From positions 62,001 through 126,000 of the forward strand of contig JAUIIA010000001.1 in NCBI GenBank assembly GCA_030432025.1: a stretch of 64,000 nt of DNA, read 5' to 3'. A program made the translations under genes and the position numbers. Shown in pieces: positions 1-8,786 of this stretch (its first letter is position 1; each line of letters begins with the position of its first letter). Below the pieces are notes generated by a model. That model saw only the letters and a program-made list of their open reading frames with translations. It had not been told where the DNA came from and made no database searches. The stretch comes from Alphaproteobacteria bacterium (GTDB lineage: Bacteria; Pseudomonadota; Alphaproteobacteria; Micavibrionales; Micavibrionaceae).

Positions 1-318
1 TCTGCCGTGCTTTGACGCGCTAAAGTTATCGTATTCACCTTTGCGTTCATGAACGCAGGCTTCGTTGCGGGTCAGCGCCATTACGTGACCGCATTCTTTG
101 ATCGCAGGCAGCACAGCTTCAACGTCGCAAGTCAGGCGCGTATTGCCATGACCAACATGGGCGGCAACCAGTTCACCTTCGGAAAACCCCATTTCCTCGG
201 CCGCATTACGGGCGCGGATTTTAGGTTCGCTTTCCTTGAGCTGCTCGTACTTCTCACGGATATATGCGCCTTTTCTGCAGTCTGCACGGTCTTCGGTTTT
301 TAATGCGGCTTGAATCAT
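1..318 (-). CDS. hmuS: Hemin-degrading/transport factor HmuS/HemS, N-terminal part (cut by window edge)
   Basis: Cytoplasmic heme-handling protein of the HmuS/HemS/ChuS family, which receives imported heme and helps release its iron. Only the first 106 residues are in the window; the frame stays open to base 1. The visible part has the family's N-terminal pattern: a helical start, then IRARNAAEEMGFSEGELVAA (about residues 36-55), then an ALTRNEACVHE stretch ending in G-x-Y. The ATG at 318 has a GGAGAG-type ribosome site just upstream. It lies 23 bases after tonB in the same direction and is the fourth gene of the hemP-receptor-tonB operon, so iron control from the Fur-like boxes near 3450-3508 is expected. 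Family assignment is by recognition of these motifs; the C-terminal repeat is not visible. Confidence 0.8.
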   Translation of the reverse strand, partial: MIQAALKTEDRADCRKGAYIREKYEQLKESEPKIRARNAAEEMGFSEGELVAAHVGHGNTRLTCDVEAVLPAIKECGHVMALTRNEACVHERKGEYDNFSASKHGR

Positions 319-341
319 TTTATCTCTCCTTCATTGCCTTA

Positions 342-1046
342 TTAATTCAGTACAAAACGCACAGGCACTTCGACCCATGCTTTCATTGGTTTTCCGTCGC
401 GTGTAGCGGCTTCGAATGTCCAATTCTCAACGGCGTTTACCGCCGAACGATCCAGACTTTGATGTCCTGACGAGGACACCACCTTCAATGTCTCTGTGCG
501 GCCGTCACCATTAACCAGCGCATGCAGAACTACGGTTCCCTGACGGCCCATGCGGCGTGCGCGGGACGGATATTCAGGTGGCGTTTGTCTTAGAATATTT
601 ACATCTCTAAGCAACGGAATGACCGTGCTTTTATCCTGACCACGGTCATTATTAGTCACCACTGCTTTACGCGGTTCGATCTTTTGGATTTGTTCTTTTT
701 TAATCGGCTTTTGAGCAGGAAAACTGGCCAATTTTTTCAATGTTTTCGGCTTTGGCTTGGAAACCGGAATAACTTCCTTCGGTTGTTCGGTCGGCACAAT
801 TTTGACTTCCCTCACCTCTTCGCCGGCCGCAGGTTCAATTTTTTGCGGCTGGATTTCAGGGGCTGCCAGACTGACAAGATTGATACGAATTTGCGGAACC
901 GGAATCTCGATATTGTTCGTCGACAAGGCCGGCATAGCAGCCACAGCAACCGCATGCGCGAACAAAGACAGAAGCAGGCAAAGCCCTACGGCCTTGACTG
1001 CTCCTGCCTCGTACTTTCGAGATAGAAATGGTTCTGCTGTCGTCAT
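342..1046 (-). CDS. tonB: TonB energy-transducing protein
   Basis: TonB family protein of 234 residues that links the inner-membrane proton motive force to the outer-membrane receptor encoded next to it. An N-terminal membrane anchor (about residues 17-37) is followed by a Pro/Lys/Glu-rich periplasmic spacer (PKEVIPVSKPKPKT and similar, residues 60-130). The C-terminal TonB domain has YPSRARRMGRQGTVVLHALV and ends in VEVPVRFVLN, typical of the family. I chose the ATG at 1046 because it overlaps the receptor stop codon by one base (TAATG), giving translational coupling; an upstream start four codons earlier is less likely. No exbB or exbD is in view. A dedicated TonB inside a heme operon usually serves that receptor. 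Confidence 0.93.
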   Translation of the reverse strand: MTTAEPFLSRKYEAGAVKAVGLCLLLSLFAHAVAVAAMPALSTNNIEIPVPQIRINLVSLAAPEIQPQKIEPAAGEEVREVKIVPTEQPKEVIPVSKPKPKTLKKLASFPAQKPIKKEQIQKIEPRKAVVTNNDRGQDKSTVIPLLRDVNILRQTPPEYPSRARRMGRQGTVVLHALVNGDGRTETLKVVSSSGHQSLDRSAVNAVENWTFEAATRDGKPMKAWVEVPVRFVLN

Positions 1047-3157
1047 TAAAACTTCCAACTAGCTCCCAATGTAAAGTTACGGCCCGGCTCACGTGATCCT
1101 GCGAACACGGTCTCGTAGTTTTTATCAAACACGTTTTCTACACCTGCATTCACGCTCAAGCTTTGAATGTCTTGAGGCTGCCAGCGGACATAAATGTCAT
1201 GAACGCCATAGCCATCACGTGCATCTGCGGGATCGTTTACGTCATCCTGATTTTTAGCGAAGCGTCCACGCCAGCCTGTTGTTACGTCTTGCTCAAGAAA
1301 ACGGTATTCAACATTCGTGGTCAGAGTCGGAGGCACAATATTTGTGAGGTGCTCGCCGTTCGTTTTGTCACGCCCGTCAGTTTCGGCATAGCCCAAACCA
1401 AACTTCCAGCGCTCTGTATCGTAGCCAAGCTCGATATCCCACCCCTGAAGCTCTGCTTCAGGCACGTTAACGTTTGTAGATGTACCGCAACACGCTCTGG
1501 GAATGAACGACGGCCCTGTGCTTACAACGTCAAGGTCGATAAAGTCCTCGGCATCAATGAAATAACGGGTACCTTTGACCTGAAATCTATCATTTTGTTG
1601 AAATACATCTTCGAATTTCAGACCAGCGCCAATTTCAAACGTTTCGGTCGATTCTGGACGCAAGTTCGGGTTTGGCACGAACTGGTTCACACCGCCGAAA
1701 AAGCCGGGGAACGGATCAGGAATCGAAAAGTGTGTACCTGTTGAGTAGATCTCTGTCAGGTTCGGCGCACGGAACGCTTCCGCGTAGCTACCGAACAGGT
1801 TCAGCCATGGCTGTGGCTTATAGCTAACAGCAACTTTTGGTGAAACCTGACTTTCTTCCTGTGAATTTCCGATCGTGTCCTCTGATTCAAAATGATCAAA
1901 ACGAACGCCCGGAATGACAGTGAACTCACCCGGGAATTCACCCAATTCGGAGAAGATAATTTCATCCTGCAAATACAAGCCGAACGTGTCCGCATTCGCA
2001 TCAGGAATACCATCACCAGAGCCATTTGCATTACCTGTGTCACCACCGTCCTGACGGTCATGATAGTATTCGGCACCATAGCTGAAGATGTGATCGCCGA
2101 AACCAGCCGGTTCGAAATATGTCTGGTTATCGACATTAAAGCCGAATGTATCCAGATCACGATTAATGACATCACCGACATTACTTAAAGCCGTAGCAAC
2201 AAGAATCGTTTCTTCGACTTTTGTGTTTGTGTAGTAAGCCTGTGCGCTGAAATTGTTCAAAAACGCATGGTCACGGTTTTCGTAACCGTATCCGACACGG
2301 GCTGTTACACTATCGGTATCTTTATCGACCGTATCACCGGCTGTGCTGTCAGTAGCGCTTACTTGCGGGTTGTTAGGCTCTTCCGCGTCCAGAGAGTAAC
2401 CGATAAGACCGAATTCAATAGTCTGGTTTTCATCAATATACCAGTTCGCATTGGCAATACCGCTCCACAGATCTTCCTCCGCAGGCAACTCACCGCTGCC
2501 GCCCAGATCAATGTCGCCGGAATCGGCTTTAGTCAAAGCGACCAGAACATCGAAGTTGTTGTAACGCGCGGCACCTTTAATGGTCTCGTTCAAGTTATTG
2601 TTGACCGTTTCATAACCGGCGGAGATTTCCGCGCCGTAATTTTGACCCGGCTGAAGAATGTCTTCGGCTTGCAGTGTTTCAAACGCGATTACACCACCCA
2701 GAGCGCCACTACCGTATAGCGATGATGAAGGACCGCGGACAACTTCGACCTGCTTGACCAAAGACGGGTCAATGAAGAAACGTCCATCGTGACCAGATTG
2801 GTAATTCTGTCTGACGCCGTCAAACTGCACAAGAATAGAGTCGGATGAGAAGCCGCGAATGCTCGGCACCTGACCGTTTCTACGGCCTGTGCCAGAAAAC
2901 TGAACTGATGGTGTGTTCAAAAACAGATCAGATAGTGTCGTTGCACCTGCGAGGCTCGGGTCCTCAGCATCGATCGTATTTACCATTCCCGGTACGTTGA
3001 ATGTCGGTTGCTCAGATTTTGTCGCAACGACTGTTACTGTATCCAGCCGGGTAACACTCTCTTGGGCTTTGGCCTGACCTGTTAAGGTAAGACCTGACAA
3101 TAAAACTGTACCTGCAAGCATAAGCTGACGGCATGCAAAGCGGTTTGCTCGACGCAT
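1046..3157 (-). CDS. TonB-dependent heme/hemoglobin outer-membrane receptor
   Basis: Outer-membrane beta-barrel receptor of 703 residues for heme or heme proteins. Residues 1-31 are a signal peptide ending in GQAKA. A TonB box-like stretch DTVTVVATK follows, then a plug domain with VPSIRGFSSDSILVQFDGVR and VEVVRGPSSSLYGSGALGG. In the barrel the paired FRAP (AEAFRAPNLTEIY) and NPNL (VPNPNLRPE) motifs are present; these are typical of heme receptors such as HemR and HmuR. The last residue is the aromatic F expected for BAM recognition. The gene sits between hemP and tonB. Heme is the most likely ligand from motif and context, but the exact substrate (free heme or hemoglobin) cannot be read from sequence. 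Confidence 0.9.
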   Translation of the reverse strand: MRRANRFACRQLMLAGTVLLSGLTLTGQAKAQESVTRLDTVTVVATKSEQPTFNVPGMVNTIDAEDPSLAGATTLSDLFLNTPSVQFSGTGRRNGQVPSIRGFSSDSILVQFDGVRQNYQSGHDGRFFIDPSLVKQVEVVRGPSSSLYGSGALGGVIAFETLQAEDILQPGQNYGAEISAGYETVNNNLNETIKGAARYNNFDVLVALTKADSGDIDLGGSGELPAEEDLWSGIANANWYIDENQTIEFGLIGYSLDAEEPNNPQVSATDSTAGDTVDKDTDSVTARVGYGYENRDHAFLNNFSAQAYYTNTKVEETILVATALSNVGDVINRDLDTFGFNVDNQTYFEPAGFGDHIFSYGAEYYHDRQDGGDTGNANGSGDGIPDANADTFGLYLQDEIIFSELGEFPGEFTVIPGVRFDHFESEDTIGNSQEESQVSPKVAVSYKPQPWLNLFGSYAEAFRAPNLTEIYSTGTHFSIPDPFPGFFGGVNQFVPNPNLRPESTETFEIGAGLKFEDVFQQNDRFQVKGTRYFIDAEDFIDLDVVSTGPSFIPRACCGTSTNVNVPEAELQGWDIELGYDTERWKFGLGYAETDGRDKTNGEHLTNIVPPTLTTNVEYRFLEQDVTTGWRGRFAKNQDDVNDPADARDGYGVHDIYVRWQPQDIQSLSVNAGVENVFDKNYETVFAGSREPGRNFTLGASWKF

Positions 3158-3266
3158 TTTTTCTTCCTCTCACTTTATATGTGCATCGGACTTGTGGCTT
3201 GCTGCCTGGCTGGTAGAGCTTGGAGGTGCTCAATGGCTGGGTGGCTGGCTTAAGTGCCTAAATAAA

Positions 3267-3425
3267 TTATTTTGTTAAAATGAGTTTGCCGTTGCCTGTA
3301 ATTCGCAAACGGTAATCCTCATCGTTATGTTCGATAATCAATTCCTTCTTATTTCCAAGCAAAAGCGCACTTTGAATCTTGTCATCGTCAATATCGATCG
3401 TGCGTTTAGGGTCTTCTGCATTCAT
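3267..3425 (-). CDS. hemP: Hemin uptake protein HemP
   Basis: Small protein of 52 residues, too short for most gene callers. Its second half has the HemP signature: ELIIEHNDEDYRLRITGNGK followed by LILTK at the very end. HemP proteins are found at the head of heme uptake operons and act as accessory or regulatory factors for expression of the receptor. Here it is the first gene, about 110 bases before the receptor start and directly downstream of two Fur-like boxes. The N-terminal half is acidic and not conserved. The start at 3425 is the only in-frame ATG that keeps the full domain. Confidence 0.88.
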   Translation of the reverse strand: MNAEDPKRTIDIDDDKIQSALLLGNKKELIIEHNDEDYRLRITGNGKLILTK

Positions 3426-3449
3426 TGGGTATACTCGAAATTGGTTATT

Positions 3450-3464
3450 TGCGAATGATTATCA
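3450..3464 (-). promoter_or_regulatory. Fur-like box upstream of hemP (proximal)
   Basis: TGCGAATGATTATCA matches the Fur 7-1-7 consensus TGATAAT-N-ATTATCA at 12 of 14 positions. It lies 25 bases upstream of the hemP start, where binding would block the heme operon promoter under iron-replete conditions. The site is read by eye; Irr or another Fur-family member could also use it. Confidence 0.65.
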
Positions 3465-3493
3465 CCCACATATTAGCACGTCAAGGCAGAAAA

Positions 3494-3508
3494 TGAGAAT
3501 TATTCGCA
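3494..3508 (-). promoter_or_regulatory. Fur-like box upstream of hemP (distal)
   Basis: TGAGAATTATTCGCA is a second imperfect 7-1-7 palindrome (TGAGAAT-T-ATTCGCA), 44 bases from the first box. Its ATTCGCA half is the reverse complement of the TGCGAAT half of the proximal box. Paired sites suggest tight iron control of the heme operon. Confidence 0.55.
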
Positions 3509-3563
3509 ATTATTTGTGCATTCATTCACATCGCATCTGACTGCATGCTTTCAGATCAGGCGC

Positions 3564-3581
3564 GCGGAGATTTTTCTCCGC
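3564..3581. other. Perfect 7-bp hairpin in the hemP / glycerate kinase intergenic region
   Basis: GCGGAGA-TTTT-TCTCCGC forms a perfect stem with a four-base loop. It sits 45 bases before the glycerate kinase start and is not followed by a clean T-run on the + strand, so it is not an obvious terminator. It may be an operator or a 5' leader structure; no function is assigned. Confidence 0.4.
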
Positions 3582-3626
3582 ATACGGGCACTGGATTTTT
3601 TCGAATTATTTCACTAGCATAGCCTA

Positions 3627-4886
3627 ATGTTTGATGCGAAACCCCTCATGCTCAACAGCTTTCAAGCCTGTGTCGCGTCAGTCGACCCCTATAATTTCAT
3701 TCGCAACCACATCCCCCGACCGCCCAAAGGTCGTATGATCGTAATTGGTGCAGGCAAGGCATCCGCACGTATGGCTGCGGCATTTGAAGACGCTTACGAC
3801 GGGGTGATCGAGGGCATTGTCGTGACCCGTTATGATTACGGTGTTAAGACACAGGATATCAAAATCATGGAAGCCGCCCACCCTGTCCCCGATACGGCGG
3901 GGCAAGAGGCCGCGCAAGCTATAATCGCCTTACTTCAAACCGCGACTGAAGACGATCTTGTTGTCTGTCTTATTTCCGGCGGCGGCTCTGCTCTACTGAC
4001 TGCGCCTGTAGACGGGGTAAGCTTCGAGGAACTGCAGGAACTCAATGTACAGCTTTTAAAGTCCGGTGCGGACATTCACGAGATCAATACCGTGCGCAAA
4101 CATTTGAACATTGCCTTGGGCGGCGGGTTGGCAAAGGCAGCAGGCAATACGAAAGTCATCACGCTTTCTATATCCGATGTTGTCGGCGATGATCCGTCAA
4201 CGATCGCATCCGGCGCAACCGTTGCCGATGAAACGACATTAGAAGACGCGCGAGCGGTGCTGACAAAACACGGAATTGAGGCGCACGAGAATATTAAGGC
4301 CGCGCTCAGCGATGATAAAAACGAGACTCCAAATAAAGGCGACCCCGTGTTTGATAATAACGAGTACCACATTGTCGCTAGTGGCCGAACGGCATTGGAT
4401 ACCGCTTCGGACTATTGGGCGGAACACGGCTTTGATGTACGAGTGTTCGACACCGAAGTCAGCAAAGATACAAACGAAGCCGCACACGACCATATCACGT
4501 TCATCACAGACATTCTTGAGAATGAGAAAATCAACAAGCCATGCGCCATTTTATCGGGTGGAGAAACCACCGTAAAAATCACAGGCAACGGCAAAGGCGG
4601 CCCAAACACACAATTTATGCTGCAGTCTACGATCCTTTTAAACGGACGGAAAAATGTTTACGGGCTGGCCTGTGATACGGACGGAATAGACGGTACGGGC
4701 AACAATGCCGGGGCACTCATAACGCCCGACACACTTAGCTTAGCGAGCAGTGCACAAGTCAACGCGGAAGAGTATTTAAGCGCAAATGATTCATATGCGT
4801 TCTTCGACAAAATCGATCAGTTGGTCAAAAGTGGTCCCACATTTACAAATGTAAATGACTATAGAGTGTTTTTACTTTTGCCCTGA
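3627..4886 (+). CDS. Glycerate 2-kinase (GckA/TtuD, MOFRL family)
   Basis: Cytoplasmic kinase of 419 residues that phosphorylates D-glycerate at position 2, feeding it into lower glycolysis. The N-terminal domain has the glycine-rich VIGAGKASARMA stretch (about residues 38-50) and CLISGGGSALLTAPVDGVS (about 114-132). EINTVRKHLNIALGGGLAKA follows, and the C-terminal MOFRL domain has LSGGETTVKITGNGKGGPN and ACDTDGIDGTGNNAGA. Length and motif order are those of complete family members. It lies 53 bases before the GH13 phosphorylase gene on the same strand. I infer that it uses the glycerate released when glucosylglycerate is cleaved. No strong ribosome site precedes the ATG at 3627; a second Met eight codons in is an alternative start. 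Confidence 0.9.
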   Translation: MFDAKPLMLNSFQACVASVDPYNFIRNHIPRPPKGRMIVIGAGKASARMAAAFEDAYDGVIEGIVVTRYDYGVKTQDIKIMEAAHPVPDTAGQEAAQAIIALLQTATEDDLVVCLISGGGSALLTAPVDGVSFEELQELNVQLLKSGADIHEINTVRKHLNIALGGGLAKAAGNTKVITLSISDVVGDDPSTIASGATVADETTLEDARAVLTKHGIEAHENIKAALSDDKNETPNKGDPVFDNNEYHIVASGRTALDTASDYWAEHGFDVRVFDTEVSKDTNEAAHDHITFITDILENEKINKPCAILSGGETTVKITGNGKGGPNTQFMLQSTILLNGRKNVYGLACDTDGIDGTGNNAGALITPDTLSLASSAQVNAEEYLSANDSYAFFDKIDQLVKSGPTFTNVNDYRVFLLLP

Positions 4887-4939
4887 ATGACTTAGAATAT
4901 TAGCGAACAATCAAGAAACCGTGTGAAGAGTTACGGCAT

Positions 4940-6691
4940 ATGTCATCCAATCTTGAGCAAAGCCTCATCAATCATTTAAGCGCCATTTACCCCGAAGATG
5001 ATCATCAGGAATTGGCGCGCGAGATAATGGATGTCTTCTGGCCGCAGTCACGCGAGAAGATTTTGAAAGAAGCCAAGCTTCCCGATAATTCGGTCTGGTC
5101 CGAAAAAACAACCATGTTGATTACGTATGGTGACAGCATCAAGAAGAAGGATGAAAAGCCGCTTCAGACGCTGCACAATTTCCTGAACCAGCATTTTAAA
5201 AAATTCATACGCGCCGTACATATTCTGCCGTTCTTTCCATACAGTTCAGATGATGGCTTTGCCGTTCAGGACTACGAAAAGGTCCGCGAAGACCTTGGTG
5301 ACTGGGAAGACATCCAAGCCATCGGCAAGGATTTCCAGCTGATGTCTGATCTGGTTATCAACCATGCATCCGCCAGCGGCACGTGGTTCGAGGGATTTAA
5401 AAAAGGCGAAGAGCAATATAAAGAGTTTTTCTTTGAAGCCTCACCGGACGATGATATCTCGCACGTTATACGCCCCCGCCCTTCTCCGCTTCTGGTTGAG
5501 TTTGATACTGTCGAAGGCATGAAGCACCTTTGGTGTACATTCGGGCCGGATCAGGTGGATTTGAACTTCTCCAACCCGCGTGTATTGATCGAATTCATCA
5601 AAATCATGCGGCTCTACCTCGACAACAATGTCCGCATCTTCCGTCTGGATGCCGTAGCGTTCCTGTGGAAAGAGGTCGGCACATCGTCAATTCATCTGCC
5701 GCAAACGCATGAAATTATCCGGCTACTCAGAACGCTGACAGATTTCTTCCATGACGAAGTTTTGCTGATTACCGAAACCAATGTCCCCAATCACGAAAAC
5801 CTGACCTATTTCGGCAACCAGAATGAAGCGCACCTGATTTACAACTTTTCTCTTCCGCCGCTTCTGGTCCAAGGATTGATTACAGGGAACGAGTATTACC
5901 TGAAGAAGTGGTTGATGGAGATGCCGCCCACACAAGAAGGCTGTGCCTACCTCAACTTTGTTGCCGGACATGACGGCATCGGCCTGCGCCCCGCGACAGG
6001 AATCCTGATGGAAGAGGATCTGGTCGAAATGATCGAGACGATGAAGAAATTCGGCGGTGAGGTGAGCATGCGTTCGGCGGGCGGTGGCGAAGAACGCCCC
6101 TACGAGTTGAACATCGCGTTATACGATGCGCTTAAAGGGACTATTGACGGGGAAGATGAATACCAGCGCGAACGTTTTCTGGCTTCGCAAGCCGTGATGA
6201 TGGGGCTGGAAGGCGTTCCCGCCTTTTACATCCATTCCCTGCTCGCGACGAGCAACGATTACGAGAAGTTTAAAAAGAGCGGTCACAAGCGGTGCATTAA
6301 CCGCCACAAGTGGGACTTTGAGGAGTTGTCCCAAAAGCTGGATGACCCAAAGTCCGACCAGAGCTATATCCTTGCCGAGTTATCACGCATGATTGAAATA
6401 CGCTCGAAGCAAAAGAGTTTTCACCCCAATGCCACGCAGTTCACCCTACACCTGCCTGAAGGTTTCTTCGGTTTCTGGCGACAAAGTCTGGACCGCAAGC
6501 AGGATATATTCTGCATCACGAACCTGACTAAATACGATCTGACGCTGCCGCTGCACTCATTGAACATGCATACCGGCGCGAAGTGGGGTGATCTGTTTAC
6601 GGGGCAAATGTATGATTCACGTGATCAGGAAGTCATGTTCAACCCGTACCAGACAATGTGGATTGCCAGTCAGGGAACATCCTTGTTCTAG
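4940..6691 (+). CDS. GH13 sucrose-phosphorylase-like enzyme, probable glucosylglycerate phosphorylase
   Basis: Glycoside hydrolase family 13 protein of 583 residues, cytoplasmic, of the sucrose phosphorylase type (subfamily 18). The catalytic set is intact: nucleophile Asp237 in RIFRLDAVAFLWKE, acid/base Glu279 in LLITETNVPNHENL, and the transition-state Asp345 in FVAGHDGIG. The stretch RLDAVAFLWKE-x-GT followed by IHLPQTH is the form I associate with glucosylglycerate phosphorylases rather than true sucrose phosphorylases. The neighbours support this: a glycerate kinase upstream and a glucosyl-3-phosphoglycerate synthase-like gene convergent with it, overlapping by four bases at the stops. 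The expected reaction is glucosylglycerate plus phosphate to glucose 1-phosphate plus glycerate. Sucrose or another acceptor sugar cannot be excluded from sequence alone. Confidence 0.85.
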   Translation: MSSNLEQSLINHLSAIYPEDDHQELAREIMDVFWPQSREKILKEAKLPDNSVWSEKTTMLITYGDSIKKKDEKPLQTLHNFLNQHFKKFIRAVHILPFFPYSSDDGFAVQDYEKVREDLGDWEDIQAIGKDFQLMSDLVINHASASGTWFEGFKKGEEQYKEFFFEASPDDDISHVIRPRPSPLLVEFDTVEGMKHLWCTFGPDQVDLNFSNPRVLIEFIKIMRLYLDNNVRIFRLDAVAFLWKEVGTSSIHLPQTHEIIRLLRTLTDFFHDEVLLITETNVPNHENLTYFGNQNEAHLIYNFSLPPLLVQGLITGNEYYLKKWLMEMPPTQEGCAYLNFVAGHDGIGLRPATGILMEEDLVEMIETMKKFGGEVSMRSAGGGEERPYELNIALYDALKGTIDGEDEYQRERFLASQAVMMGLEGVPAFYIHSLLATSNDYEKFKKSGHKRCINRHKWDFEELSQKLDDPKSDQSYILAELSRMIEIRSKQKSFHPNATQFTLHLPEGFFGFWRQSLDRKQDIFCITNLTKYDLTLPLHSLNMHTGAKWGDLFTGQMYDSRDQEVMFNPYQTMWIASQGTSLF

Positions 6692-7902
6692 GCGTTATCG
6701 GCCTCAACAGCTTCACGAATTTGATCCATAATTTCAGGAACAGCATAGCGCACGCGGTTCCAGCGCGGGACAAACGGCGTATCCGTCGGGTGGGCAATGA
6801 ACTGCAGCCCTGCCTCGACGATGTTGGAAGCGAATAGCTCGACCGTCTTTTCTTCCTTATGGACGTTATAATTAAGGCCGTTGATGACCGCATCATGCTT
6901 GTACATTTCGACCAGGTCCAAAGCGGTGCGCAAATACGTAGCTTTCACTGCACGCACTTGTTCCTCACCGATCACCTTGCCGCTGATGGCGAGTTTTCTG
7001 AAGATCGAAAGCACGATATCGATACTCATCTTCGACAATCCTTTGGTCTTATCGTCCTCTGAGATGTCTTGATGCTTATGGTCATAGGTATCGGCGATAT
7101 CAACCTGACAGATCTTGTTCGTAGAGTAGCTGCGACGTAGCTCGGACAGGATACCGATCTCCAGACCCCAATCCGTCGGAATACGCAAATCGGCGACCAC
7201 ATCAATATCCATGGCAAACTCACCCGCCAACGGGTAGCGGAATGCGTTCAGATAATTGAGATAGCCGTCATAACCATAGACCTCACGAAGCGCGTGAATA
7301 ATCGGTGTAATCAAAAGGCGGGTAACGCGGCCGTTCATGCTGCCGTTCGCAACACGGGCGTAGTAGCCTTTGGAGAATATGTAGCTGAAATTCGGGTTGC
7401 AGACGGGATAGTACAAGCGCGCCAGCATGCCGCGGTCATAGGTAGTAATGTCGCAATCATGCAGGCCGACAACTTCGATATTCTCACACGCCGCCAGAAT
7501 ATAGCCAAAACAATACCAGACATTACAGCCCTTACCCGGCTCTTCAGGTGCCAATTCATGTTCCAACAATGTATTGCGGATTTTCTGCATGCGCGGTCCG
7601 TCGTTCCAAATAACAACGTGGTCTTGCGGCAAAACGGAGAAGAACTCCTTGGCGTATTTGAACTGTTCCTCATCTGCACGATCCAGACCGATAACAATCT
7701 TGTCCAGATACGGAACGTCTTTCAGTTGGTCGATGATGTTTTTGAGGGCCGGCCCTTCAAGCTCGGAGAATAAAGATGGCAGCACCAGCGATATCGGGCG
7801 GCTTTTACCGTATTTGACCAAAAGCTGTTCAAGCTCCTCGGTCGGGCGGTCGGTTAGGTTGTGTAATGTGGAAACTATGCCGTTCTGATGAAAATCTGCC
7901 AT
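6688..7902 (-). CDS. gpgS: Glucosyl-3-phosphoglycerate synthase-like glycosyltransferase (GT81-type)
   Basis: GT-A fold glycosyltransferase of 404 residues, soluble. It resembles bacterial glucosyl-3-phosphoglycerate synthases, which transfer glucose from NDP-glucose to 3-phosphoglycerate. The N-terminal nucleotide-binding half has RPISLVLPSLFSELEGPALK (about residues 35-54) and a DxD metal motif, Asp149-Cys-Asp151 in VVGLHDCDITTYDRGML. Later conserved pieces are GRVTRLLITPIIHALR and FRYPLAGEFAMDIDVVADLR, then PTDWGLEIGILSELRR, all typical of GpgS. A GAGAG ribosome site precedes the ATG. It is followed (upstream on the + strand) by the convergent GH13 gene and preceded by the phosphatase gene 47 bases away. 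A mannosyl-3-phosphoglycerate synthase activity is the main alternative. Confidence 0.85.
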   Translation of the reverse strand: MADFHQNGIVSTLHNLTDRPTEELEQLLVKYGKSRPISLVLPSLFSELEGPALKNIIDQLKDVPYLDKIVIGLDRADEEQFKYAKEFFSVLPQDHVVIWNDGPRMQKIRNTLLEHELAPEEPGKGCNVWYCFGYILAACENIEVVGLHDCDITTYDRGMLARLYYPVCNPNFSYIFSKGYYARVANGSMNGRVTRLLITPIIHALREVYGYDGYLNYLNAFRYPLAGEFAMDIDVVADLRIPTDWGLEIGILSELRRSYSTNKICQVDIADTYDHKHQDISEDDKTKGLSKMSIDIVLSIFRKLAISGKVIGEEQVRAVKATYLRTALDLVEMYKHDAVINGLNYNVHKEEKTVELFASNIVEAGLQFIAHPTDTPFVPRWNRVRYAVPEIMDQIREAVEADNA

Positions 7903-7949
7903 TTCTCTCTTAAATTTAAATGTTAACTCTTTGATTTAAGAGACATACC

Positions 7950-8750
7950 TTAGACAGAAACTTCGAGCTCGTCCAGAATTGTGTGCAAAGCAGCATTCCA
8001 CCCTGCGGGTCCGGCATGTGGTGCGGTGATGATTTTACCCTTGGGATCATTCACTTTAACGGGTGTTCCTGCGGCGTTCGGGATGATCACACCATAATCG
8101 ACAAAACCGAGCATTTCCGCATCATTCGGACCATCACCAAGGGCAATTGTTACGGGGGGTTCACCCTTGAACACATGGTTCAACAGCCAATCAATGGCTG
8201 TACGCTTACTGCCCTGCCCCATCAGGTGATAAAAACGCCCGCCTTGGGTGATACTAAGCTTACTTTTGCCAGCTATGGACTTGAGTTCTTCCATTTCCGC
8301 ATCGCTGCCGGACCAGAGAAACGGCTCGCTGGCGTCGCGTGTCTTTGCTGCCTTTGCCTGCTCTTCGGTCAGGCCCGTATGCTCGACGACTTCTCCGATG
8401 CTCATATCGTAGAAACCGCGAATATGGCCGCGCAGATTTTGCGGCAAACGCCCGATTGTGTTTGTGATTTCTACGTAAGCGGCGCCCTGTATTTTGACAT
8501 CTGCGCCATTCCTTATGGCCATGCCGTTCTCGGCTACCTGATGCTCACGATCCAAAGGAAGCCCTAGAAGTGATAATTCACTCAAAGTCTTGCTGGTTAC
8601 CGGAATAACGGGAACCCCAGCTTTTCCTAGCCGCTGCAAAGCTGGCATGGCTTGTTCGAAACCATAGCTCTCATGGTCCAGAAATGTCCCGTCAAGGTCT
8701 GTAAAAACGACTACACCATCTGTCATAGTTTTAGTGATACTTTTTTCCAT
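7950..8750 (-). CDS. HAD-family glucosyl/mannosyl-3-phosphoglycerate phosphatase
   Basis: Phosphatase of about 266 residues of the MPGP branch of the HAD superfamily (class IIB cap). Motif I is VVFTDLDGTFLDHE, motif II is PVIPVTSKT, the Lys of motif III lies in QGSKRTAIDWLL, and motif IV is IALGDGPNDAEMLGFVDYG. These are the complete catalytic residues. The expected role is removal of phosphate from glucosyl-3-phosphoglycerate made by the adjacent synthase, giving glucosylglycerate. The start at 8750 (MEKSITK) is chosen because an earlier in-frame start would overlap the divergent SCO1 gene; an ATG at 8726 (MTDGVVVF) is equally possible, and neither has a clear ribosome site. Confidence 0.85.
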   Translation of the reverse strand: MEKSITKTMTDGVVVFTDLDGTFLDHESYGFEQAMPALQRLGKAGVPVIPVTSKTLSELSLLGLPLDREHQVAENGMAIRNGADVKIQGAAYVEITNTIGRLPQNLRGHIRGFYDMSIGEVVEHTGLTEEQAKAAKTRDASEPFLWSGSDAEMEELKSIAGKSKLSITQGGRFYHLMGQGSKRTAIDWLLNHVFKGEPPVTIALGDGPNDAEMLGFVDYGVIIPNAAGTPVKVNDPKGKIITAPHAGPAGWNAALHTILDELEVSV

Positions 8751-8786
8751 GTGTTTAAAATCAATATAAATATACAGTAAACATCT

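Noticed and set aside
1163-1744. 193-codon + strand open frame
   Set aside because: It is antisense to the C-terminal barrel of the heme receptor and shows no recognisable protein.
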